Shown here: positions 39,216 to 48,617 of the stretch, in pieces | Layout of the letters: every line of letters starts with the position of its first letter | How positions within the stretch are numbered: the first letter of the stretch is position 1 | Assembly: GCF_011043525.1 (NCBI RefSeq) | Contig: NZ_JAAKGO010000007.1 | Span: 124,001-188,000 of the forward strand | Origin: Sphingobacterium sp. SGG-5 | GTDB lineage: Bacteria > Bacteroidota > Bacteroidia > Sphingobacteriales > Sphingobacteriaceae | Reading direction: 5' to 3' | DNA: 64,000 bases | Translations under genes and position numbers: made by a program | Notes under the pieces: model-generated | Told to the model about the DNA's origin: nothing | The model's database searches: none | The model's input: the letters and a program-made list of their open reading frames with translations, nothing else

Positions 39216-39549
39216 ATATTATTTAAATATTTTCAATTTTTTAAGAACCCTTGCGGAACTTATCTCTCCAGTGACCCTCTGATTAATCCCGATATATCGG
39301 GACTCTAACCAACTGAGCTATTCAGGAATGTTATTTAATATTTTCAATTTTTTAAGAACCCTTGCGGAACTTATCTCTCCAGTGACCCTCTGATTAATCC
39401 CGATATATCGGGACTCTAACCAACTGAGCTATTCAGGAATGTTATTTAATATTTTCAATTTTTTAAGAACCCTTGCGGAACTTATCTCTCCAGTGACCCT
39501 CTGATTAATCCCGATGTATCGGGACTCTAACCAACTGAGCTATTCAGGA
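39216..39549 (-). repeat. Three tandem defective tRNA-Asn units with a palindrome in the anticodon arm
   Basis: Three units of 112, 111 and 111 bp (39216-39327, 39328-39438, 39439-39549) are nearly identical. Read on the minus strand each has the tRNA-Asn 5' half through GGTTAGAG, then TCCCGATATATCGGGA (a perfect 16-bp palindrome; one change in the third unit), then TTAATCAGAGGGTCACTGG, which is the tRNA from the second anticodon base on. Then, instead of the T-arm and acceptor 3' strand, there is an unrelated AGAGATAAGTTCCGCAAGGG... spacer. None can fold as a tRNA. The palindromes lie at 39287-39302, 39398-39413 and 39509-39524. Confidence 0.9.
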
Positions 39550-39659
39550 ATTTTGAAAAGCTTTTTGCTTTCAACGGTGCAAGTATCGGAAGTTTACCGC
39601 ATCTATGCAAATATTTTTTTTCAATCTTTCACAAGTCATTCATTGCCAATAAGAATAAT

Positions 39660-41039
39660 TTATAACAGTACACCCGATAAAATCAATGTGATAAACGTGA
39701 AATAAATAATCAATCCGGTCACGTCCACCAAGGTAGATACAAAAGGCGCCGACGAACTGGCCGGATCTGCACCAAGACGTCGGAGCAAAAAGGGCAACAT
39801 CGAACCTGTCAGCGACCCCCAGAGCACGACACCGATCAGCGACAAACAGACCACTACGCCCACCAATACCCAATGTTCGCCGTACATCTCCGTAAACAGC
39901 TGGTAAGTGGCGATCCGGGCAAAACCTAATGCCCCCAATATAACGCCTAAAATAGTACCTGAAACCACTTCCCTTTTCATGACACGCCACCAGTCTCCAA
40001 TAGTGACCTCTCCTAAAGCCATGGCCTGAATAATCAATGTGGAAGCCTGTGAACCGCTATTTCCACCACTGGAGATAATCAGCGGCATAAGGGCAAATAA
40101 AAAGATCACAGAGGCCAACTGCGCTTCAAAACGCTCAATCACCGTAGCCGTCAGCAGCTGCCCCAGAAACAATACAATCAACCAACCTGCGCGCTTTTTG
40201 ACCAGATGGAAAACCGATACATCCAAATACGGTTCATCGAGTGCTTCTGTACCCCCAAAACGTTGCATATCCTCGGTATACTCCTCATTAGCGACCCAGA
40301 GTATATCGTCAATTGTCACAATTCCCAACATGATCCCCTGCTCATCAACCACCGGCAACGCTACCCGGTTATTCATACGGAACACCGTTACGGCCTCCTC
40401 TTGCGGATCGTTTGCATTCAAGGAAATTAAACGGTTATCGATCAGCTCACCTACTTTTGTATCCGGATCAGCCAAAAGGATATCCTTGATCCGGATATCA
40501 TCAATCAGCTTACCTGCGCTATCAATGACATACAACACATCAATTGTTTCGGATGCATTTCCATACCGACGGATATGCTCCAGAATACGGGTGATTGTCC
40601 AATGTTCCTTCACTGTAATGTAGTCTGGGGTCATCAGACGTCCGACACTATCTTCAGGATAGCCGAGTAAAGACAAGGCCTCCTTCCGCTCCTGAGGAGA
40701 AAGCATGATGATCAGATGCTTCACCACATCGCCCTTCAATTCTCCGAAAAAAGACGTACGGTCATCCGGAGGCATCTCGTTAATCAATTCCCGAACCTTA
40801 GCCGCAGAAAGCTTTTTGAAAATACGTTCCTGTGTAGGGAAGTCGAGGATCCTAAAAACATTGACCGCTCGCTTCAAGCTCAATGTTTCTAAAAATAGGG
40901 GTCCGTGTTCCGGAAGCTCATCGATCAGCTCTTCAACATCTGAGATGTTCAGTTCGTTCAGAAAATGCTCAAGCTCTACAAGATTATTCTCTTCAATCAA
41001 CCTTTCAATATGCATGACCTGCATTTCCAATTCTTCCAT
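39660..41039 (-). CDS. mgtE: Magnesium transporter, MgtE family
   Basis: A 459-residue Mg2+ channel. Residues 1-130 form the acidic superhelical N domain ('LSAAKVRELINEMPPDDRTSFFGEL'). Two CBS modules follow ('VGRLMTPDYITVKEHWTITRILEHIR', 'LISLNANDPQEEAVTVFRMNNRVALPVVD'), then a plug helix and five membrane segments from about 280, with the pore signature 'PLIISSGGNSGSQASTLIIQAMALG' and 'DPASSSAPFVSTLVDVTGLIIYF'. The cytoplasmic domains gate the channel by Mg2+. A strong GGAGGG, rare in this phylum, stands 5 bases before ATG 41039 and supports this start over the Met at residue 7. No M-box-like leader was recognised. Confidence 0.95.
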   Translation of the reverse strand: MEELEMQVMHIERLIEENNLVELEHFLNELNISDVEELIDELPEHGPLFLETLSLKRAVNVFRILDFPTQERIFKKLSAAKVRELINEMPPDDRTSFFGELKGDVVKHLIIMLSPQERKEALSLLGYPEDSVGRLMTPDYITVKEHWTITRILEHIRRYGNASETIDVLYVIDSAGKLIDDIRIKDILLADPDTKVGELIDNRLISLNANDPQEEAVTVFRMNNRVALPVVDEQGIMLGIVTIDDILWVANEEYTEDMQRFGGTEALDEPYLDVSVFHLVKKRAGWLIVLFLGQLLTATVIERFEAQLASVIFLFALMPLIISSGGNSGSQASTLIIQAMALGEVTIGDWWRVMKREVVSGTILGVILGALGFARIATYQLFTEMYGEHWVLVGVVVCLSLIGVVLWGSLTGSMLPFLLRRLGADPASSSAPFVSTLVDVTGLIIYFTFITLILSGVLL

Positions 41040-41640
41040 ATACGCCCTCCTATATTTAATCCTACATGTTCAATTTTTTAGTTGTTGCAAAAGTCGTTTT
41101 TTTAAATGAAAAAAGTAAGCTTTTTTACCAATTGAATGAAATTATTTTTACCGCTGAAATACGACAATTTGACAGCACACAGACTTCTCGCCGTTTCCAC
41201 AAAATCATCCGTCACCACATACCGATATGAGCTGCCTATTCGATTACAACATCGAAAAGATATCCGGCACGTTTAAAATGCAACGCACGCCAAACATAAA
41301 CCAAGTAACCCCCACGATCACACCCTTTGGCAGCCTCTTGATATGAAGGACACTTTTCCCTCCATCAGACTTTATTTTTATGAGCCGAAATACTTATTTT
41401 ATCAATTAAAAGTAATACATTAGACGTGTCATTATAAAACGAGCTATCTCGTCAAATAGGATATAAAAAGCATAAAAAATATATCAAATTCTTTATGTAT
41501 TGTAAATACATAATATAATTATAATCAATATTTTAAATTCATATATGTAACCTATTTATACAGACATAAAAGATAAAAACGACTAACATTATTAGCAACC
41601 CCAATTAAACACCCCAAACATAAGACATATATAACTCATA
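41040..41640. other. 601-bp gene-free A/T-rich intergenic region
   Basis: This divergent region contains the mgtE ribosome-binding site (complement of 41045-41050) and must hold promoters for mgtE and for the large gene at 41641. The part nearest the latter (41380-41640) is strongly A/T-rich with TATA-like runs. I found no open frame with coding character, no clear hairpin series, no tRNA and no repeated unit. Confidence 0.5.
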
Positions 41641-44418
41641 ATGAAATATTTATTACCATTCATATTAATTCTGTATTCAATAAACACTTATGCTCAGATT
41701 TTTGACAGTTCTCAATCCCATTTCAACATAAAATGGAAGCAAATTAACACGGCTGATTTCGTGCTAATTTTTCCCGAAGAGTTCACGGACAAGGCGCCAA
41801 AATTAGCCACTCAACTCGATCACTTCCTTCACTTGGTAAGGAGAAATTTCGATAGACCGACCCGAAAAATGACCTTTATTATTCAAACAAATTACCTCCA
41901 ACCAAACGGATTCGTCATGCTCGCTCCCCGAAAATCAGAGCTCTACTCTACCCCACCGAACGTAGCAGACAACCAAGAATGGCTCCCTAACCTCGCCTTG
42001 CATGAGAGCAGACATGTTGTTCAGTTTGACAATTTGACAGGAAATTTAAGGGGCTCTTTTTTACAACAATTGGCACTGGCGCTGTTTGGACTCAACCTTC
42101 CGGCATGGTATTTCGAGGGCGACGCCGTACTTCAGGAAACCCTACATTCGGAAGGAGGAAGAGGAAGATTAGCATCGTGGGACATGCCTGTTCGCGCCAA
42201 TATACAGTCGGCAAAAAACTATGATTTCAATAAATATGTACACGGCTCTTTTAAAGATATTGTACCCAGCTACTACACCATCGGCTACTTCATGAACAGC
42301 GAGCTATATGAAATCGATACGTTGATCCAAAGCAAAATCCTGCAGGACATGCGTAGCAAATTATTGCGTCCATTCAACTTTCAAAAAGCACTGAAAAAAT
42401 ACAGCGGCATGAAAGGAAATCAACTCTTCAAGACCACGATAAGCCGTCTTACGGAAGAATGGAATACTCCCCTAACGAACAGTGCTATCAGCAGTCCGGT
42501 CCTGACCAACGACCGATACCCTACCGATTACAATCTACCGCAAGTTGTGGGCAACACGTTGTATGCACTTCGGGAAGGACGACAAAAGACCCCTGCTATT
42601 GTCGCTTTTGATCTCGGTCACCACAAAAAAGCAAAACGCGTCATCAAAATCGGACGACAGATCGCACCTCACTTTCACGTTCGCGGACATTTTATAGTCT
42701 GGGATGAACTCCGGAAAGATCCGCGATTCCAAAAACAGACCTATAATGTCATCTATCTGTACGATACGCAAACCAGGAATATTCGCGTATTGACGAGTAA
42801 AACCCGGTACTACAGCCCCGTCCTATCGCCCGATCTCAAGACGATCGCCTGCGTCGAGGTCGACCAAGCCAATCGATGCAACCTCATTCTACTGGATGCT
42901 ATCACAGGCAATATCAATAAACACATCCCCCTACCTGCCGGCACACTCATTCAACAACCGCAATACCACGATGAAGGACAAAAAATGGTCGCTGTTTCCG
43001 TCACCGAACAGGGTACAAATCTCGTGGAAATCGACCTTGTCCGAGGTTCTTTAACAGAATTATTCGAATGGAGCAACATCCAATACGAACGTCCTGTTTA
43101 TCACCAAAACAACATCCTATACAAAGCAAATTACAACAAAAAGGACGATATATACCAGATCCATGAGGGTATTATCACACAGCTGACCAATGCACCTTTT
43201 GGGGGCTTCAATCCCTTTGTTCAAGACGACACCATCTGGTACAACAATTACACCACAGAGGGGTACAAAATCAGCCGGCAGCCTTCAGACAGCATAGCCC
43301 ACACAACCACGCCTCCCAGATCGATCAAGACCTTATACGCGAACCAAAACAACGTCGATCCCGAATTACCGGATAGCACAGTTAGGACATACGCCATCAA
43401 AAACTACAACGTAACAGCCCATAGCTTTAATTTTCACAGCCTGACCCTAAGCGGCAGTGATTTTGAAAATTTTGACAATCTAAAACCAGGAATATTCTGG
43501 CTATCTAATGATGTGCTAAACACCACACAGGTCAAGTTAGGTTACGAATATGATACCGATATCCGTAAGAGTATATATTCGGCTGAAATTACCTACCAAC
43601 GCTATTATCCTAAAATCACGCTTGCCTATCGCAACCGGGGACAAATAGACCAGGCTAAAGGGAGGGACGGAACAATGTACCCCTATGACTGGCGTGAACA
43701 TTACCTAGATGCGAATATTCAACTTCCCTTTTCCGTCTATCGGCGAAACTACACCTACAGCTACGGCTTTAATTTCGGCACCTCTTATATGCAGCGCTAT
43801 AATGTTAGTATGGCAGTAACGAACTTCCCAATGACCCGTAAATTTCCGTTGAATTACCAGGTTTATCTAAACCGCAACCATACCATGAGCACCATGGACT
43901 TAACACCGCGTTGGGGACAAAACTTTAGCTTTACCTATAGGCATATGCCTTTTGATCCGGCACAGACCGGAACAACCTGGTCGTTGCGCACCAACTTTTA
44001 TTTCCCCGGCTTACTGCTCAACCACGGCCTACAAATACGCTATTCTTATCAGGAAAAATCAGGAAGATTTCTACACAACAACGATATCCCACTACCTCGT
44101 GGCTTCTCCTTCTACCCCACGGTATTCCTCAAGAATACACTGTTAATGGATTACAGACTGCCTCTCGCCTATCCGGACTGGTCGATCGGTTCACTGGCCT
44201 ATATCAAACGGATCAAAGGCGATTTATCTGCAGATTACCAAAATATCGAGACTGCGGATTGGGCACCAAAGACATACAGTGCAGGGCTCTCGCTTGACTT
44301 CAACCTATTTAAATATCCGCTTCCTGTATTTTCAGCAGGTGGACATCTGACCTATGTAAACGACCCCAGAGCCACACAGAAACTAATTCCGACATTCTCA
44401 TTTACCTATGCTTACTAA
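41641..44418 (+). CDS. Large outer-membrane protein: gluzincin-like protease, beta-propeller and barrel
   Basis: A 925-residue protein with a signal peptide (ends 'INTYAQ'). Residues about 30-300 look like an MA-clan metallopeptidase: 'LALHESRHVVQFD' fits HExxH and 'LPAWYFEGDAVLQET' supplies the downstream Glu ligand. Residues 310-600 are TolB/WD40-like blades ('HFIVWDELRKDPRF...YNVIYLYDTQT', 'YYSPVLSPDLKTIACVEVD'). Residues 620-925 have alternating amphipathic strands ('SIYSAEITYQRYYPKITLAYRNRGQ', 'GAGLSLDFNLF'-type) and a terminal aromatic, a barrel of about 12-16 strands. It may be a surface or periplasmic protease tethered to the outer membrane. No specific family name is recalled. Confidence 0.72.
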   Translation: MKYLLPFILILYSINTYAQIFDSSQSHFNIKWKQINTADFVLIFPEEFTDKAPKLATQLDHFLHLVRRNFDRPTRKMTFIIQTNYLQPNGFVMLAPRKSELYSTPPNVADNQEWLPNLALHESRHVVQFDNLTGNLRGSFLQQLALALFGLNLPAWYFEGDAVLQETLHSEGGRGRLASWDMPVRANIQSAKNYDFNKYVHGSFKDIVPSYYTIGYFMNSELYEIDTLIQSKILQDMRSKLLRPFNFQKALKKYSGMKGNQLFKTTISRLTEEWNTPLTNSAISSPVLTNDRYPTDYNLPQVVGNTLYALREGRQKTPAIVAFDLGHHKKAKRVIKIGRQIAPHFHVRGHFIVWDELRKDPRFQKQTYNVIYLYDTQTRNIRVLTSKTRYYSPVLSPDLKTIACVEVDQANRCNLILLDAITGNINKHIPLPAGTLIQQPQYHDEGQKMVAVSVTEQGTNLVEIDLVRGSLTELFEWSNIQYERPVYHQNNILYKANYNKKDDIYQIHEGIITQLTNAPFGGFNPFVQDDTIWYNNYTTEGYKISRQPSDSIAHTTTPPRSIKTLYANQNNVDPELPDSTVRTYAIKNYNVTAHSFNFHSLTLSGSDFENFDNLKPGIFWLSNDVLNTTQVKLGYEYDTDIRKSIYSAEITYQRYYPKITLAYRNRGQIDQAKGRDGTMYPYDWREHYLDANIQLPFSVYRRNYTYSYGFNFGTSYMQRYNVSMAVTNFPMTRKFPLNYQVYLNRNHTMSTMDLTPRWGQNFSFTYRHMPFDPAQTGTTWSLRTNFYFPGLLLNHGLQIRYSYQEKSGRFLHNNDIPLPRGFSFYPTVFLKNTLLMDYRLPLAYPDWSIGSLAYIKRIKGDLSADYQNIETADWAPKTYSAGLSLDFNLFKYPLPVFSAGGHLTYVNDPRATQKLIPTFSFTYAY

Positions 44419-44515
44419 TCACAAAAATTCAGTTATACTTGAAATTGCATTTTTTTCGAACAAAACTCCACCTTATTTGTTCTCATACTTTAGTTAATCA
44501 GCAAAAGAAGTAGTT

Positions 44516-44968
44516 ATGCCCATCATTTCGAGGAACTTAGAAATCCAAGAAGAGCTTACGAAAATGTATGATTTACTCCTGTCCGAAAGAAATAAGATCC
44601 AGAAAGAGTTAGCCTTCTTCAGAAAACGCTATAAAAACAGCTGTGAAAAACATATTAATGACAATTTTAATCATGAAAAAGAGTGGTTATGTGCGGATCA
44701 AGGTCACTACAACAAATTCATTGAATATGATATATATTGCCATCTGATAGAGATTGTCAACGATTTTAAAGACCCGACAGATTATTTTCCGGAGTATTGG
44801 GAAATGTACCGGACCTTGAACCAAGTCATGCTCCGTTTTGCTGAAAAAGAAAAATATGAAATCGCGGGAATAATTAAAATATGGGTTGACCGGATTAAAT
44901 GTATTATCACCAAGTGCTACGCCGTCGGCCGTTCCTGGGAAAAATGCCCCCACGAAAACAGCAGATAA
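44516..44968 (+). CDS. Conserved-looking hypothetical protein
   Basis: A 150-residue, charged, largely helical soluble protein with no signal peptide. The N-terminal third is a coiled-coil-like helix ('EELTKMYDLLLSERNKIQKELAFFRKRY'), and a later segment 'MLRFAEKEKYEIAGIIKIWVDRIK' resembles a UVR-type helical hairpin, though this is a weak match. I cannot name it. Its last 52 bp overlap the end of pssA on the other strand; the tail there ('AVGRSWEKCPHENSR') may be non-conserved. The codon pattern supports a real gene up to at least residue 135. Confidence 0.55.
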   Translation: MPIISRNLEIQEELTKMYDLLLSERNKIQKELAFFRKRYKNSCEKHINDNFNHEKEWLCADQGHYNKFIEYDIYCHLIEIVNDFKDPTDYFPEYWEMYRTLNQVMLRFAEKEKYEIAGIIKIWVDRIKCIITKCYAVGRSWEKCPHENSR

Positions 44969-45600
44969 AGGACGAAAATCAGGGGTATGGCCAATACCTT
45001 CAACACGATAAGAGCCCCCACAGATACTATCAAAAACATATATCGATAACGGTTGTCCTTCCAGGACCAAGAAATCATCTTCATCGAAAAGAGCCGTAGC
45101 TCGGACACCAACAGTAGACTCGACACTGCCGTTATGAAGAGCAGCACATATACATTGAGAAGGATATCCGGGTAACGGTCACCTATGAACGGCAAGGATA
45201 GAATCAAAAAGGTGTTCATCGGTGTATTTACACCTATAAAATCAGAGGTCTGACGTTTATCGAGGTTAAATTTGGCTAACCGTAAGGCTGAAAAGATCGT
45301 GATTAAAAAGCCTGCATAAGGTAAATAATCATACGCTGTAACTTTTTGCAGAAGCGTATACATCAATACCCCAGGCAGAAAACCGAAGCTAATCACATCA
45401 GCCAGCGAATCCAACTCCTTACCAATTAAAGATTTCACATGCAATGCCCGAGCGAGCAAGCCGTCAAAGAAGTCGAACACGCCCGATGCTATTACACAGT
45501 ATGATGCGCCGTAATAATCACCCTTCAACACCAACAATATTCCGATACAACCCGAGAATAAATTAAGACAAGTGACCGTATTTGGAATATACTTCTTCAT
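44917..45600 (-). CDS. pssA: CDP-diacylglycerol-serine O-phosphatidyltransferase
   Basis: A 227-residue inner-membrane enzyme of the CDP-alcohol phosphatidyltransferase family that makes phosphatidylserine. The signature DG-x2-AR-x8-G-x3-D-x3-D is complete in 'FDGLLARALHVKSLIGKELDSLAD'-type sequence at about residues 46-68, with six or more membrane segments around it. An in-frame ATG 18 bp upstream falls inside the rho terminator stem, so the ATG at 45600 ('MKKYIPNTVTC') is the better start. It lies downstream of rho on the same strand but is separated from it by that terminator. The last 52 bp overlap the convergent hypothetical gene. Confidence 0.9.
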   Translation of the reverse strand: MKKYIPNTVTCLNLFSGCIGILLVLKGDYYGASYCVIASGVFDFFDGLLARALHVKSLIGKELDSLADVISFGFLPGVLMYTLLQKVTAYDYLPYAGFLITIFSALRLAKFNLDKRQTSDFIGVNTPMNTFLILSLPFIGDRYPDILLNVYVLLFITAVSSLLLVSELRLFSMKMISWSWKDNRYRYMFLIVSVGALIVLKVLAIPLIFVLYLLFSWGHFSQERPTA

Positions 45601-45611
45601 ATATAAATAAA

Positions 45612-45639
45612 AAGCCATCCGTCAGCTGACGGATGGCTT
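45612..45639. terminator. Rho-gene terminator: 28-bp perfect palindrome
   Basis: AAGCCATCCGTCAG directly followed by CTGACGGATGGCTT is a perfect 14-bp inverted repeat without spacer. On the minus strand it is followed by TTTTATTTATAT. It lies 26 bp after the rho stop and ends 12 bp before the pssA ATG, so it could also act as an attenuator in front of pssA. Confidence 0.8.
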
Positions 45640-45664
45640 AAATGTATTAAATATTTCACGAATA

Positions 45665-47158
45665 TTACCCATTCATTGAAATTAAAAATTCCTCATTAGA
45701 GCGTGTGCCTCTAAGCTGTTGCAGTAAAAACTCCATGGCTTCAGTAGAGTTCATATCCGATAAGTGGTTACGCAACACCCAAAGTCGCTGTAACCCATCC
45801 TTATCGACCAACAGGTCGTCACGACGCGTACTGGAAACCGTAAGATCAATGGCAGGGAACAAACGCTTATTCGCCAATTTACGATCCAGTTGAAGCTCCA
45901 TATTGCCTGTTCCTTTGAACTCTTCGAAGATCACATCGTCCATCTTAGAGCCGGTATCGGTCAAGGCTGTTGCCAAAATCGTTAGGGAACCGCCATTTTC
46001 GATATTACGGGCTGCACCAAAGAAGCGCTTCGGCTTATGAAGGGCGTTGGCATCCACACCTCCGGACAATATCTTGCCCGATGCAGGAGCCACCGTATTG
46101 TAAGCACGTGCCAGCCGTGTAATGGAATCCAACAAGACCACTACATCATGCCCACACTCTACCATACGTTTTGCTTTTTCAAGAACAATATTCGCAATCT
46201 TCACATGACGATCAGCAGGCTCATCAAAAGTCGATGATATCACCTCTGCACGAACATTGCGCGCCATATCTGTAACCTCCTCAGGACGTTCGTCGATCAA
46301 CAAGATAATCAGATATACTTCGGGATGGTTTTTTGCAATCGCATTGGCCACCTCTTTTAGCAAATTTGTCTTTCCCGTTTTTGGCTGTGCAACAATGAGA
46401 CCACGTTGTCCTTTTCCGATAGGTGTAAACAAATCAATAATACGTGTCGAATAATTATTCGCACCTAAATCCAGATTTAATTTTTCATCCGGAAATAAAG
46501 GCGTTAAGAAGTCAAACGGAACCCTATCACGTATTTCGGCAGGGTTTTGTCCATTGATCGATTCGACCCGTACCAAAGGAAAATATTTCTCTCCCTCTTT
46601 TGGCGGGCGAATGGAACCCCTCACATTGTCACCGGTCTTTAAACCAAATAACTTGATCTGAGACTGGGACACATAAATATCATCGGGAGACGTCAAATAA
46701 TTATAATCAGAAGAACGCAAGAAGCCATAGCCATCCGGCATGATCTCCAAGACACCCTCATTGATAATAACATTATCAAAATCCATATTTGAAGTAGTAC
46801 TCTCATTTTTCTTACTTTCTGGCGCAGCAACTCCTTCCGTCTCCGGTGTAGGGGTAGTATCTTGTTTTGAGTCTTCTGCAGTAAAGAGTGTAGCTTCAGT
46901 ATTATCAGCCTTACGCGCGGTCTTTGTGACCGCTACAGGGGATGACTTTACCGTTCTTGTTCTTTTTCGAGGTCGATCTTCCTCGTCAGCAACAGCAGGT
47001 TCCGCTTTCGGTTCTTCTTCCACAGCTTGTGTCGCTACTTCCGCAATCTTGTCAATCAATTCCTGTTTACGCAATTTCTCGACATCGACAATTCCTAACA
47101 CCTTCGCTATCTCGCGTAATTCTGACACGAGTTTTGAATTCAATTCGGTAATATCCAT
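45665..47158 (-). CDS. rho: Transcription termination factor Rho
   Basis: A 497-residue hexameric RNA helicase. Residues 1-40 are the Rho N-terminal SAP-like helices ('[13 protein letters not shown]'), followed by a low-complexity charged insert of about 80 residues (rich in E, K, T, P), a Bacteroidota feature. The OB-fold cold-shock domain starts at '[21 protein letters not shown]'. The ATPase has Walker A 'APAKTGKT'-equivalent '[10 protein letters not shown]', '[12 protein letters not shown]', Walker B '[14 protein letters not shown]' and the Q/R loops 'GKILSGGVD'. It terminates untranslated transcripts. A 455-bp gene-free region precedes it and may hold an autoregulatory leader. Confidence 0.97.
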   Translation of the reverse strand: MDITELNSKLVSELREIAKVLGIVDVEKLRKQELIDKIAEVATQAVEEEPKAEPAVADEEDRPRKRTRTVKSSPVAVTKTARKADNTEATLFTAEDSKQDTTPTPETEGVAAPESKKNESTTSNMDFDNVIINEGVLEIMPDGYGFLRSSDYNYLTSPDDIYVSQSQIKLFGLKTGDNVRGSIRPPKEGEKYFPLVRVESINGQNPAEIRDRVPFDFLTPLFPDEKLNLDLGANNYSTRIIDLFTPIGKGQRGLIVAQPKTGKTNLLKEVANAIAKNHPEVYLIILLIDERPEEVTDMARNVRAEVISSTFDEPADRHVKIANIVLEKAKRMVECGHDVVVLLDSITRLARAYNTVAPASGKILSGGVDANALHKPKRFFGAARNIENGGSLTILATALTDTGSKMDDVIFEEFKGTGNMELQLDRKLANKRLFPAIDLTVSSTRRDDLLVDKDGLQRLWVLRNHLSDMNSTEAMEFLLQQLRGTRSNEEFLISMNG

Positions 47159-47614
47159 TAATTTTAAAATATTGTATGTATGAGTTTGGAGTATATTTTA
47201 TATGAATTTGATCCTAATAATTTTAATTTCTATTCAGCACCTCTCTCCCAAACGCAAAGAAGAAGAGTTTCTTATTATAGAAAAAGGACAATAATGAGAA
47301 TGCACAAAGAAAAACATAAGAATTGATATTTCAAAAAAAAATCGGAAATTTATGCAATCGATAGCATAAAAATCATGCACGCTGTTCAAAACCTTCTAAA
47401 AATTTTGAAACACAACCCTCCTAATTGTACTTTTTACACTATCATCAGTTTTCGCAAAAACCACTTTAAAACGATAATAAACCAACATTTACCTCGATTT
47501 ATAAAAAATATTTAAAATAAAAATAATGTTAATCATGGTTTTTTATAAATAATGCTGTATCTTCGAAAAGCTTATAATACTGGTATTTTTCATAAAAAAC
47601 TAAAAAAAATAATA
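47159..47614. other. 456-bp gene-free divergent region between rho and kinase gene
   Basis: An A/T-rich region that must contain the rho leader and promoter and the promoter of the BadF-type kinase gene. Apart from A/T runs near 47330-47345 and 47500-47530, I see no strong hairpin, repeat or open frame. Rho genes in other bacteria are autoregulated through long leaders, so the length is worth noting. Confidence 0.45.
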
Positions 47615-48487
47615 ATGATTATAATTGCAGATGGAGGCTCTACAAAGACAAATTGGTGCCTATTAGATAATAATCAAAAAAAAATCTATTTTAATACAGA
47701 GGGGTACAATCCTTACTTCGTCGACAGTGAATATATTGTTGGCTCCCTGAAGAAAGGCCTACCTCAGGATTTACCGCTGGACCAAATTACTGAAGTTAAT
47801 TATTATGGAGCAGGGGTACACAACGACGAAAAAGCACAAATTGTAGTAGACGCCCTGCAGGTGTTGTTTTCAAATGCAAAAATAGAAGTCGGTCACGACT
47901 TGTTGGCTGCCGCAAGAGCATTGTTGGGCACAGAAGCGGGTTTCGCAGCTATATTAGGCACAGGAACAAACTCCTGCATCTATGATGGCGAGCATATCAC
48001 TTACCATATCGACTCTGCAGCGTATATACTTGGCGATGAGGGTAGCGGCAGTTATATCGGTAAAAAACTATTAACCGATTTCATCCGCGGTTTAATGCCC
48101 AAAGATGTCGAAGACGCTTTTTTTGAAACGTATAAGCTAACACCCGACGAAATCATGGACAATGTTTACACCAAGCCGTTGGCCAATCGTTTTTGTGCAA
48201 GCTTCAGCAAATTTGTCTACGACAACAACGTAAACATCGAATATACCCGGGGTATTGTGAATGACGCTTTCGAAGCGTTTTTCGCCAACCTGGTTAGTAA
48301 ATATCCCGACTATCAAAAATACACGTTCAATTGTATCGGTTCGGTAGGTTACAACTTCCGGAATGTATTGGAGGAAAAAGCCACACAATATGGCATGAAA
48401 GTGGGCAAAATTCTTCGTTCACCGATCGACGATTTAGTCAAATTCCATATCGAACGTGCGGCTAAAACAAACGAATACAATAAATAG
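47615..48487 (+). CDS. BadF/BadG-type kinase, probable N-acetylglucosamine kinase (copy 1)
   Basis: A 290-residue ASKHA-fold kinase. 'MIIIADGGSTKTNWCLLD' is the phosphate-1 loop with the conserved Asp, 'AAILGTGTNSCIYDG' the phosphate-2 loop and 'YILGDEGSGSYIGKKLL' the connecting motif diagnostic of the GlcNAc-kinase subgroup of BadF/BadG proteins. It would phosphorylate free GlcNAc (or a muropeptide sugar) at O6. ATG 47615 is chosen since the preceding 21 in-frame codons are not family-like. A paralogue of the same length lies at 51790-52662. The amino-sugar cluster at 7-17 kb has no kinase, so either copy may serve it. Confidence 0.85.
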   Translation: MIIIADGGSTKTNWCLLDNNQKKIYFNTEGYNPYFVDSEYIVGSLKKGLPQDLPLDQITEVNYYGAGVHNDEKAQIVVDALQVLFSNAKIEVGHDLLAAARALLGTEAGFAAILGTGTNSCIYDGEHITYHIDSAAYILGDEGSGSYIGKKLLTDFIRGLMPKDVEDAFFETYKLTPDEIMDNVYTKPLANRFCASFSKFVYDNNVNIEYTRGIVNDAFEAFFANLVSKYPDYQKYTFNCIGSVGYNFRNVLEEKATQYGMKVGKILRSPIDDLVKFHIERAAKTNEYNK

Positions 48488-48510
48488 ACAAACTAAACTA
48501 CTATTGTATC

Positions 48511-48551
48511 AAAGCCGGCTTTTATCTTTATCGGATAACGCCGGCTTTTTT
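48511..48551 (+). terminator. Terminator after kinase copy 1
   Basis: AAAGCCGGC and GCCGGCTTT pair around a 20-bp loop, and TTTTT follows. It lies 24 bp after the stop codon. Confidence 0.85.
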
Positions 48552-48617
48552 AGTGACTCTAATTTTGACCAACAGACATGTTTTTCGTAAATTGGCATCA
48601 ATTAAAGGAGAGAAGAA

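Noticed and set aside
39142-39549. Integrase attachment site or genomic-island boundary at tRNA-Asn
   Set aside because: The repeated part is the 5' half with an altered anticodon arm, whereas att repeats are normally the 3' end; no integrase gene is nearby.
41040-41640. M-box magnesium riboswitch in front of mgtE
   Set aside because: The short leader between the likely promoter and ATG has no long paired structure; only a strong ribosome-binding site is visible.
45601-45618. Upstream start of PssA at 45618
   Set aside because: This ATG lies within the 28-bp terminator palindrome; the ATG at 45600 starts the conserved sequence.
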